This document shows, piece by piece, positions 8,201 through 13,700 of a stretch of 64,000 nucleotides of DNA (position 1 is its first letter; the number at the start of each line of letters is the position of its first letter). The position numbers were made by a program, and so were the translations under genes. The notes under the pieces were generated by a model, which worked only from the letters and a program-made list of their open reading frames with translations, ran no database searches and was not told the origin of the DNA. Source of the DNA: WVXT01 sp964403285 (GTDB lineage Bacteria; UBA6262; WVXT01); assembly GCA_964403285.1 (NCBI GenBank), contig CAYOFG010000003.1:19386-83385 (forward strand), in the 5' to 3' direction.

Positions 8201-10442
8201 TGTTGCTGTCGCCATCTTAGGTGCTCTGGGTGTCTTGGCTGTTGCCCCTATGGTCATAAAAAAATGGGGACAGGTACATTTTTCGAAAGGACCTTTCGGG
8301 CGACCATGGAAGGTCGCCCCTACGCGAGTGTGGCAGGCTGTGAAGTCTTTGTTAGAGAGAGGAAGAGGGTTTGTTGCAGCTATTCTGCGTCAGCCATCAA
8401 AGAGGGCTGAACTGAGGATGAGCTGGTTTGCTCAACAGGAAGAATTATCCGAGGAAGAGATTATGAGGATAAGGGAACTTGCTGGAGAGTTAAGGGAAAG
8501 GAGAGTAATCCCACAATTATGGGCAAAGGAAGAATCTTACCGGAGGAATCCAGAGATTAGTCAATTGCTGGCGTGGACATCTCTTCCTGAGCAGATGGCA
8601 AGAGAAGTAGGAAGAATTGCGAAGTTTGCCAGAATGGTGAGGAGGGGTTATGAGCGAGTGGTGGTGATTGGAGAAGAAGCCAGGCTATATGAGGAAGTGG
8701 CATCTGCCATAGCAGGGGAGAGGAGAGGTTATCCTGAAATCTCTGTCTTAGAGTCTACGCATCCGGAGGCAGTAAGAGAGAAGATAGAAAGTGAGATAAA
8801 TCTGGAGAAGACCTTGTTTGTGGTTTCCTCAGCCGAGCCAATAGAATATTTGTATGAGAGGTTAACTCAATTTTACGAAGCGCGGGGAATTCCTGCTGAG
8901 GAGATTGCATCTCAAGTAGGCAAGCACTTTGTAGCAATAACGGAAACTAATACTCGATTTGCTGAGGAAGCCAGTAAGAGGGAGTTCCTGAGGACATTTA
9001 ATGTTCCTGAAGGGATAAGAGGTTCTTCTGCAATATTTAGCGAAGGCGCTTTGTTTATATTAGCATTAGCGGGTGTGAATATAAAGGGATTTGTGGAGAG
9101 TGGTATAGAGGGAATGGAGATATGTAGACAAGAGAGACCCGAGGAGAACCTGGCTGTAAGACTGGCAGCCTTCCAGGAAGCAATGAGAGAGGCAGGGCGA
9201 GAGATAGTTCTGGTATTGCCTGAGGAACTGGAAGGATTGGGTGAGGTATGGCAAGGAGTTATTTCGCCTACGGGTAAAGAAGGTGAGGAAATAATTTCGA
9301 TAACAGAAAAAGAATTGACTGCAGGTGGAAGATTTGGAGAGAAGCCAGCATTTATACATTTGAATGTAGGGGCGACATTTATGACGCCCGAGAATGCGGG
9401 TTCGATGAATCGAACCCCTACACTAAGCTTATTAAAGGAGGCTGGATATCCTGTATTTGAGATTAGTCTACGAGGCAGGGAATCTATCGGTTCACTATTC
9501 TATGTTGCAGGATTTGCCACTGCTCTCAGTTATCTTATGGGAATGGAAGGGTTTGGTAAACCGGCTGGTGGAGAGACCTCATTGCCAGCAGAAGCTGTTG
9601 TCGGTCGCGGATTGGAGAAGGGAACAATTGGCACGGAAATAAGAATGAGCGAGTCATTGTTAAAGCATCTGGTCAGACTAAAAGCCCTCATGCATAAGAG
9701 CACTAAGGTATTCGTATTCGACCTTGAGAGTGCTTTGCATATAAAGACAGAGAGTGAGACTACTGCTTCAGGGATGAGTATAGAGTTTAAGGTTACACCG
9801 AATAGCAGGGAGTTATTCAAGTTTATGGGTGAAATAGTTGAGGCGGCAAAGCAGGCGCAGAATCCTTATGGAGTCAAGTTTGCCTTCGTGTCCAATACAA
9901 GGAATCTGAGAAAAGAAGTCATTGAGAAGATGTTAAGGGACTACCTGGTGGAGAATGGTCTGACACCAGACGTTATAGGTAGCGTCCTGAGTGATGGTTT
10001 GATAATTGACCGGGAAACAGGAGGCATAGTAGAAGCGTCGGGCAGGATAAGCGCGGAAAGAGTATGCTCGTACATTACGAAGTTACTTGGTAGGACAGAT
10101 AGTAATGGGATTGAGTTCAATATCATCACTGCTGACGAGGCTGCCTGGAACAGGAAAATAGATGAGAGGATGATGATGAAGGTTCTCTGGATGGTTCTGG
10201 AACCAGCGAAAGAAGGGCAAGCACTATCTACAGCAGAAGGTCTGGTTGTGGCGATAGAGGGTAAGGCATCCCGTTGGCTGGAGAAGTTCATAAGGTCGAG
10301 ATATCCTGAAGATGAGGCAGGAAGGTTACTTTCCCAGATAGAGGATGGCAAAGGAAAAATTATGCTACCAGCGAGAGCAGTGGATGAGAATTATCTCGAA
10401 GGAATTAAGACCGAAGAGAAGATATATAAAGTTCAAGCATAA
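2256..10442 (+). CDS. Giant multidomain protein, C-terminal ~2,730 residues: 2H, HIT/GalT-like, DUF218, radical SAM, SDR and shared C-terminal module
   Basis: The frame is open from the gap. Codons 2256-2279 read TPQEQNAL just before the Met at 2280 and look like natural coding, so 2280 is probably not the start. Counting from that Met, the order is: hydrophobic segments (40-70, 78-180); a recurring FNPF membrane linker (267-318); a 2H phosphoesterase-like domain (367-540); a HIT/GalT-like domain with an NHLHLQ motif (540-805); a DUF218/YdcF-like domain (875-1040); a radical SAM domain (1190-1540); an extended SDR (1560-1930); a second FNPF linker (1947-1996); and the shared C-terminal module (2000-2720) ending IYKVQA. 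The gene ends TAA at 10442, followed by a c-di-GMP riboswitch for the next giant gene. It is the same kind of enzyme string as the two downstream giants and is likely the tail of a third family member. How the chain is used is unknown. Confidence 0.8.
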   Translation, partial: TPQEQNALMVSNGFDQNKAMEQAYEGIETFRKVLTKREESVLGIQYHRLLYPIFRRILLPIAILTLITLALSGCTPVFAQTTTQAPSLIFQLLSFIGVFISSNLIFIGVVCLLAVLGAIINSLAFNIIGGFFISWFVVLIFQEYEVGLFAVYEGKLGWLGWVIMMIAPSIGIGAKEIGISLWRIFFPMSWYKWRTRKLIELQSKLVTLDKWIIAKKGSGSGQVQGVDFYPDYEAGDTILNPEYEEIQSKIKGIRREIEKIQSNPKKPRAPNSDNSTTLRSFNPFAIVLSVVGLGFIREHPVMAIAILGGLGILAIASIRHWFAKHQNSPPHKELEKFYSKIWEEANKQDDFDPQALEACRNQSQAEFPDAVNLPVAEIDEFKNIQSKLRPILDEINELVGDAFLPNPSEFYHVTIFSQGELNPTERRKVHRAIAQTKPFKITFKGITLTRDSLILKGYPDNNEIFELREKLKKEIGQRINPIYPVVHVTLGRFTRPLGTDKYKILKDLVSRDLNTRFASVPCTFASVVDVLNVYELDIRNKGERILFDTGECPCCIGRAIVEGEVDFDEVMETLLKGKILTHVIDYVGRKEIKRRKEGRFELLFNPERARYDQATEKDTPEKKHVHEAFNPNDNFNKIYEEDPHQKLFTFNLNGRNVAINVQKSPHCPYHFLILPEPESNQPQFLTKEAIEIALFILGLSRQNLKVIFNSWAAGASINHLHLQALGWWEEWRGKVPIEDADKEEVATIHGVKISRLVNYPACGIILESGDTAKLTEKTFDFVKILQAKDIPHNLIFMKDKVYVIPRYAQKDGIISTCVAWAEMAGAVVARGKKQYKKATEKDVINEIKSVAIKEDLFNDVLKQYLKDKTLSPNLLDKYECRKEAQTLISFLAQRDKLQPANLIVALGNSRLEVPELAAELYHQGFAKKILVSGGIGHETPFLRRNVRQSGKYSIDNLDNLPEADIFKEILLANGVPEQAIEVERNSTSTKENIINSKKLLEEKGIAHNKVILIQHPALQRRAVATFKRWFGKGTKCISYPPSWQEIWEALETKERYELIDLAVGEPRRFEEYGPQGTDDIINVEVPQNVLDAYRSIIVNSPYVRHQLATEGVEVSDRQARVSAKVLQKLVAHPEARTEDICSELGISKETLLWAYQTIRNSPKLQDTLVHRNKMRGVVDDLLFLLKDRDYLNRYFQGEVVYPLIVEFHPGEWCPNSCVYCYSRHNRECPFEYQDRKYGRKPLTPQQAQELVQEFAKKGTREIWVSGGLEPLAGTGKDVTIAILKTAHKNGLRTRLYTDGHLFDGEVREVALNYCNWVRFSISGVTEKMYAAVQRPIANRYNFKGVVQNIREFMNLKKAQNSKVEIGMSYLIIPDPANYKDLIKAAEFAHKMGFDFFAVRVDMGSVARRFNHEEIAEISKQIEIIRKNGREGRYGRMGLDLRGTRAEELEAKEICPDMQRAKNCYARLMKMVVNPFGVGFVCDYVEHPRNARYEFEVGNFVTEGVEKVIKNSNRMRHEVGSCQECNIDCLIHEQVTNTLMEKFEEDKEFGISMDEQPFRVSGKAKQLKRERALVIGATGFIGSHIVDRLLDNGEEVIALTRNDKEETLFRLKDNLRNKNLRLIYTGDLLTSRGLSDLEDAIIEASVVYHFAAKTSAQVKNIQEAIETFTVNGLLTAIIAELCQKHGKKLIYASSAHIYLKSQHPKDAICSEETSLPVSNQTTQQLKAAFEDFKVYANQYISGKVSQVPEEFVTKYLKRFGSTIQDIETAFPEGIYPLSKILGEYFIKEMKPTGKGIILRFTNVYGPKQKETDVVAIITNRLLKEKPVKATIDTRNFVYIEDVIKAIIAAGKKDFAQNETFIVSSDEKPMSMKELVSKIQNYFPKYKDRDFPVEPFLLTLTAPLFNVEKAKKELGFTITPFMTGLEKTIQFFANKYRDSLKQMINRDTYCEKPSSGNYTALYSFNPFALGLGMVALAWLFEHPIVAVAILGALGVLAVAPMVIKKWGQVHFSKGPFGRPWKVAPTRVWQAVKSLLERGRGFVAAILRQPSKRAELRMSWFAQQEELSEEEIMRIRELAGELRERRVIPQLWAKEESYRRNPEISQLLAWTSLPEQMAREVGRIAKFARMVRRGYERVVVIGEEARLYEEVASAIAGERRGYPEISVLESTHPEAVREKIESEINLEKTLFVVSSAEPIEYLYERLTQFYEARGIPAEEIASQVGKHFVAITETNTRFAEEASKREFLRTFNVPEGIRGSSAIFSEGALFILALAGVNIKGFVESGIEGMEICRQERPEENLAVRLAAFQEAMREAGREIVLVLPEELEGLGEVWQGVISPTGKEGEEIISITEKELTAGGRFGEKPAFIHLNVGATFMTPENAGSMNRTPTLSLLKEAGYPVFEISLRGRESIGSLFYVAGFATALSYLMGMEGFGKPAGGETSLPAEAVVGRGLEKGTIGTEIRMSESLLKHLVRLKALMHKSTKVFVFDLESALHIKTESETTASGMSIEFKVTPNSRELFKFMGEIVEAAKQAQNPYGVKFAFVSNTRNLRKEVIEKMLRDYLVENGLTPDVIGSVLSDGLIIDRETGGIVEASGRISAERVCSYITKLLGRTDSNGIEFNIITADEAAWNRKIDERMMMKVLWMVLEPAKEGQALSTAEGLVVAIEGKASRWLEKFIRSRYPEDEAGRLLSQIEDGKGKIMLPARAVDENYLEGIKTEEKIYKVQA
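3079..3232 (+). other. FNPF transmembrane linker module (copy 1)
   Basis: Encodes SFNPFA, a hydrophobic stretch with VGLGFIREHP, then AILGGLGILAIA and a basic tail ending WFAKHQN. A closely similar module occurs at 13278-13434, with a diverged one at 8131-8265. Each sits at a border between cargo domains. It predicts one or two membrane-spanning segments. Role inferred: membrane anchor or spacer between domain blocks. Confidence 0.7.
3381..3900 (+). other. 2H phosphoesterase-like domain
   Basis: Two HxT motifs spaced about 75 residues apart, HVTIFS near 3487 and HVTLGR near 3714, are the signature of the 2H (LigT-like) superfamily, which acts on 2',3'-cyclic or linear phosphodiesters. The length (~170 residues) fits one domain. 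It directly precedes a HIT/GalT-like domain. Substrate unknown. Confidence 0.65.
3900..4690 (+). other. HIT/GalT-like nucleotidyltransferase or hydrolase domain
   Basis: The motif ASINHLHLQ at 4399-4425 carries the HxHxQ signature of the GalT branch of the histidine-triad superfamily, and PHCPYHFLILP precedes it as the usual core strand. The layout resembles GDP-hexose phosphorylase/ATP adenylyltransferase-type proteins. A cysteine pair (CPCC) stands at the N-terminal edge. Likely acts on a nucleoside diphosphate sugar or dinucleotide; exact substrate not inferable. Confidence 0.6.
4900..5400 (+). other. DUF218/YdcF (ElyC/SanA-type) domain
   Basis: A Rossmann-like pattern with LIVALGN near 4960, VSGG near 5047 and the characteristic ERNSTSTKEN motif near 5202-5231 matches DUF218 proteins such as ElyC and SanA, which are linked to envelope biogenesis. 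Full domain length (~165 residues). Enzymatic role of the family is poorly known. Confidence 0.6.
5850..6900 (+). other. Radical SAM domain with SPASM-like Cys cluster
   Basis: The CPNSCVYC motif at 5892-5915 gives the CxxxCxxC site for a 4Fe-4S cluster. A GGLEP strand follows at the expected spacing (SAM-binding GGE-like). The C-terminal part has further cysteines (CPDM, NCYA, FVCD, CQECNIDC) suggesting auxiliary Fe-S ligation as in SPASM/twitch enzymes. About 70 residues before it look like a helix-turn-helix-type segment. Substrate unknown; the context suggests sugar or peptide modification. Confidence 0.8.
6955..8070 (+). other. NAD-dependent epimerase/dehydratase (extended SDR) domain
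   Basis: The GATGFIGS nucleotide-binding motif near 6978 is followed by an ASSAHIY segment (Ser region) and YPLSK near 7576, which supplies the Tyr/Lys catalytic pair. RFTNVYGP is typical of nucleotide-sugar epimerases. An insertion of about 60 residues lies between the ASSA segment and the YxxxK site. Probably modifies a nucleotide sugar; specific reaction not assignable. Confidence 0.8.
8298..8323 (+). repeat. In-frame palindrome (GGGCGACC type)
   Basis: GGGCGACC and GGTCGCCC arms surround ATGGAA, followed by CCTAC. It is translated as part of GRPWKVAPT. The same element with flanks lies at 58530-58554 in the third giant gene, so it predates the duplication of the C-terminal module or was exchanged with it. 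Confidence 0.75.
9366..9421 (+). repeat. In-frame double palindrome (GTAGGGG...CCCCTAC)
   Basis: A composite element: GTAGGGGCG-ACATTTATGA-CGCCC followed by GGGTTCGAT-GA-ATCGAACCC-CTAC. It interrupts the PGI-like part of the C-terminal module and is translated, giving TFMTP and GSMNRTPT. The same element occurs between genes (10678-10741) and at homologous positions in other copies, where the protein is otherwise alignable without it. Confidence 0.8.
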
Positions 10443-10507
10443 CAGGTTGCATCCCGATTTTTAATCGGGAAATCTGTGCCTACAAATGTGAAATTTTGAA
10501 AGAGTTT

Positions 10508-10611
10508 AATATTCCGAAAGGGCAAACCTTGAGCAATCGGGGGGCGCAAAGCTTCGGGGTTACTTAGATAGACAACATTGAAGTTGAACCGGCCGGGCTG
10601 CCGATAACGAG
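10508..10611 (+). promoter_or_regulatory. c-di-GMP-I (GEMM) riboswitch aptamer 1
   Basis: Conserved GEMM-I landmarks in order: AGGGCAAACC (10519-10528), GGGCGCAAAGC (10542-10552), GGGTTACTTAG after the first hairpin, and CCGGGCTGCCGATAACGAG at the 3' end. It lies upstream of the 8,608-residue gene and overlaps a terminator, so it most likely senses c-di-GMP and controls transcription elongation into that gene. Two near-identical copies occur at 36847 and 60797. Just before it (10453-10470) is a CCCGATT/AATCGGG hairpin without a T run. Confidence 0.93.
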
Positions 10612-10647
10612 TGGAAAAACCCGCTATGGGTAGTCCGGCTTTTTTTT
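10592..10647 (+). terminator. Riboswitch expression-platform terminator 1
   Basis: GCCGGGCTGCC pairs with GGGTAGTCCGGC (11 bp including G-U) and is followed by eight T. The 5' arm is the 3' strand of the aptamer, so aptamer folding and this hairpin exclude each other. This predicts read-through when c-di-GMP is bound (ON switch). Compared with copy 2, a C-G pair is replaced by G-C in the stem, which supports the fold. Confidence 0.85.
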
Positions 10648-10651
10648 ATAT

Positions 10652-10741
10652 GTAGCTGCAGAGCGGAGCTCTGCTAAATGTAGCGGCGACATTTATGGCG
10701 CCCCGATTTACCAATCGGGGTTCGATGAATCGAACCCCTAC
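10652..10741 (+). repeat. Palindromic repeat cluster upstream of the giant gene
   Basis: GCAGAGCGGAGCTCTGC hairpin, then GGCGACATTTATGGCGCC, CCCCGATTTACCAATCGGGG and GGGTTCGATGAATCGAACCC ending CCTAC. These are the same element types found inside the giant ORFs. An ATG at 10695 lies within the cluster and is in frame with the gene but is not a credible start. Confidence 0.8.
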
Positions 10742-10754
10742 AGGAGGAAAGAAG
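10742..10754 (+). promoter_or_regulatory. Shine-Dalgarno fixing the start at 10755
   Basis: AGGAGG at 10742-10747 lies 7 bases before ATG 10755. From that ATG the protein starts MVAWWYSKANKIWLR, matching the starts at 37086 and 61569. The upstream in-frame ATG at 10695 has no such site and would add only translated palindrome. Confidence 0.85.
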
Positions 10755-13700
10755 ATGGTAGCTTGGTGGTATAGCAAGGCAAATAAAATATGGCTTAGAA
10801 CTCTGGCACTGGTCGTAAGCAGTATATTTTTCTTCACCCAGGTAGTGGGAGCTTCTGTGCCAGATAGAAGTTTCTGGAGAGAGAGGCGTAAAGCCAGGGA
10901 GAAGCTCCTTGCTTCCCGGGAAGAGCCTCACCAATCAGATAGTTGGAGCAGCGAACCAGGGCTTCGCGTCAAGAAGCTTGAAGAGAAAGATGTAGCAGGT
11001 GAAGTATCCTCACTTATCACTCCTCATAATCTATTCACCGTTCCTTCCCAATACGGCACAGTAAAAGAAATCCATACGCAATCATCGAGCAACAAGCCCC
11101 AGGGGATGGGGAATAGACTGATTATCCACATCCAGGATGCCCATTCCAGTCCTGAAGCCCAGCTAAACAGTGCCAGTATCCTGAAATATATACGTGATGG
11201 AGTGTCAAGCGAAAGCTTGACCAAAAAAGGTGAAACTATCGTTTCACACTCCAAACCTCTATTGATATGTGTTGAAGGTTCCTCTGGTCTTGTGGACACA
11301 ACACTTCTCTCCAGTTTCCCTGAAAAGAAGGTGAAGGAAGAGGTCGCCAGCGAGTTTCTTAAGGAAGGGAAGATTACTGGAGAGGAATACTTTGCCATAG
11401 TCAAAAATGACAAGGCACCAGCTATAAATATTTATGGGGTAGAGAATAAACGCACATATGAGAAGAACCTGGAAGCCTTTGAGCAGGGTCTTTCTTCGGG
11501 AAAGAAGCTCGGGAAGTACTTCCAGGAAGTTGGGAAAGAGATTAACCCGCTGAAAGCCCACCTTTATAACAAAAGATTGAAAGAATTAGAGTCAAAGATA
11601 GAAGCCTACCAGAAGAAGAGAATCCCACTCAGTCAATATTGCCAATACCTGCATCGATTTTTAGATGATACGGGTTCGATGAATCGAACCCCTACAAAGG
11701 CGGATGTAGAGGCGACATCATCAGGCGTAGGGGCTCAATTTATTGAGCCCGAAAAAGAGGTAAGGGGAAAATATCCCAATTTCCAACTGTTTGTTGAGGC
11801 ATCTAAATTTGAAGATAAAATAGACTTCTCCAGGGTAGATTCAGAAAGGTCCAAATACATAAAAGAACTGAGCGAGAAATTAACTAGCGATGAACTATCC
11901 GAACTTTTGATTATGAGCCTTGACTATAGATTAGGGAAGGTGACATCAGGCGAATACTACAGTTATCTCCAGTCTCTCTCTACCAGGATGGGAAAAGGTA
12001 TGAGGTCACAAGACCCGAGAATACTGACTGAGCTTGTAACTTCAAAGGAAGGGAAGAATGAGTATCCCAACCTCAACTCATATATCAAGTACAACAAACT
12101 CTACGACAGGATAGACCAGAATAGGCTATTCTCAGAGATTAATGAATTAGAGGAAGAACTCAAAGAAGGGTTATGTGAGACAGAAGAGGAGAGGCAATTA
12201 GTAAAACTCTCCAGGATGCTTGGTGTTTTAGAGGACCTGGTGAGTCTCAAGATTTCCAATGAAGACCTCGCCTATTATTATAAACACCGTGATGAGATTA
12301 CTCCGGGAATGTTCTCCAATTTCATCACCGCCCACAATGTCAAACTTTCGTTTGACACTCCAAGCGAATTCTTGGAGTGTAAAGCGAAAGCTTTACTGAA
12401 ATTTGAAGAGTTCTACAGGATTGCTTTAAATAGAAACGAAGCCTTAGTGGATAACACTATCTCCCGGATGGAAAAAGAAGGAGTAAGAGTTGCCGTTCTC
12501 ATTGCTGGAGGTTTCCATACGCCAGGGGTTACAGAACTTCTGTGTGATAGGAATATCTCCTATGTAGTGGTTACTCCGCGATTAGGAGAGAATTATTCTT
12601 CTGATTTGGAAATCTCTCCCAGGAAGAAGAAGACAGACCTGGAGAAAGCAATAGCTGGGATTATAGGAGCATTAAGGCCCGGGACCGGATTCGGAGAGGG
12701 GTCATTCGATAGGTATGCCGTGATTCAACTCAATGGCAGGAGTCTAATCCTCTATTCTCAGTTTGAGCCAAGGGAAGTGGAAAAGGCATTCAATCAGCTA
12801 AGGAAGAATTGGGAGGATGAACTTGGTGCTAGAGCTGAATTGAGGGAAGTGATAGAGAATGTTGACTTTTTGCCTATAGTGTTAACGAGAGGTGAAGAGG
12901 CATTTGCTTTAGGAGTTGCCAGGAGAGGAAAGAGGAGTCTACCTTTTGTCTTTAAATATGATGTAAAGCAGAAGAAAGTTTCTGAAGTTATCTTTGGCGA
13001 AGATAATTGCACAGAATTTCTTTCAGGTCACTTTGACAAAGCCCAAGAGCTTGGTCCAGTTGTTTGTAGCAAACTACCGGAACTCTGGAACTTCCTATCC
13101 GATGCCGAAAGAGAAAACATACTGGTGAGATTTGGCGAAGCCCAAGCCCACCGACAAGGCCTCAAAATAGCCAAGAGCAAAAAGATTTCCGATCGTGCTA
13201 AAGAATTAATTAAAGAAGAGCGTGTCTTCATCCGCACCTCGCCAACGCGCCCACAAAATTCTAATAATTTCGTTACCCTCCATTCCTTCAACCCCTTATG
13301 GCTAGGAATGGGTATGGTTGGATTGGGTTTCATCCGTGAGCATCCGGTTGTAGTTATTGCTATTTTAGGTGGGTTGGGTATCTTAGCTATTGCTTTCATA
13401 AGGCGATGGTTTGCTCGCCATCAAAATGGTCCCCCACAAGAGGAAGATGGTCAAGACATAGCTGGCCCTTGGAGCAAAGAAGATTTGGCCAAACTCGTTG
13501 AGGGGGCAACGATTGAGGTTGATGAGCGCTATTTGGAAAAGATTTATTCTTTAGCTGAGAATTTAGAGAAAGTACTTTGTGTTGAAAAGAGAGAAGGTCA
13601 GCCGGCAAAAGTTACGATTTACAACCGCCAGAGAGAAACTCAACCCGGACAGGATATCTTTGCTTTGATTGAAGAACAGTTCAATCGTCAGAGAAAGACG

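Larger units (their letters stand above)
8131..10442 (+). other. Linker plus conserved C-terminal module (PGI-like plus HAD-like), copy 1
   Basis: After a diverged FNPF linker comes a module of ~710 residues shared with 34381-36581 and 58500-60701. Its first part follows the order of glucose-6-phosphate isomerase landmarks: VVVIGEE in place of the GGS loop, LESTHPEAV, INLEKTLFVVSS in place of the SGTT phosphate loop, EHFVAI-like strand, LALAGVNI, IVLVLPEE, then LLKEAGYPVFEI and FATALSYL. The catalytic loops are lost. The second part (from ~9696) begins KVFVFDLES and has FAFVSN, resembling HAD motifs I and II. It ends EEKIYKVQA. Confidence 0.65.
10755..13250 (+). other. Conserved N-terminal module: signal peptide plus TIKI/ChaN/Ere-like domain, copy 1
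   Basis: Shared with 37086-39520 and 61569-64000. After the signal peptide come IHIQDAHSSPEAQ, LICVEGSSG, a long helical middle and LIAGGFHTPGVTELL near 12493-12537. An early H-x-x-x-E, an acidic VEG strand and a late GGFHT strand match the layout of the TIKI superfamily (TraB, ChaN, GumN, erythromycin esterase). The activity in this family varies, from metalloprotease to haem binding to esterase. The fold assignment is by motif order and needs a profile search. Confidence 0.55.

Noticed and set aside
10695..10754. ATG at 10695 as start of the 8,608-residue gene
   Set aside because: It sits in a palindromic repeat without Shine-Dalgarno; the ATG at 10755 has one and matches the starts of the paralogues.
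11199..11252. Repeated GAAA-loop hairpins as a CRISPR array
   Set aside because: Units are palindromic, scattered, in frame in coding sequence, and lack regular repeat-spacer spacing.
11024..11413. Minus-strand ORF of 129 codons and many similar minus-strand ORFs throughout
   Set aside because: They lie antisense to giant genes with clear protein motifs, recur at homologous places because the sense strand is repeated, and have no motifs of their own.
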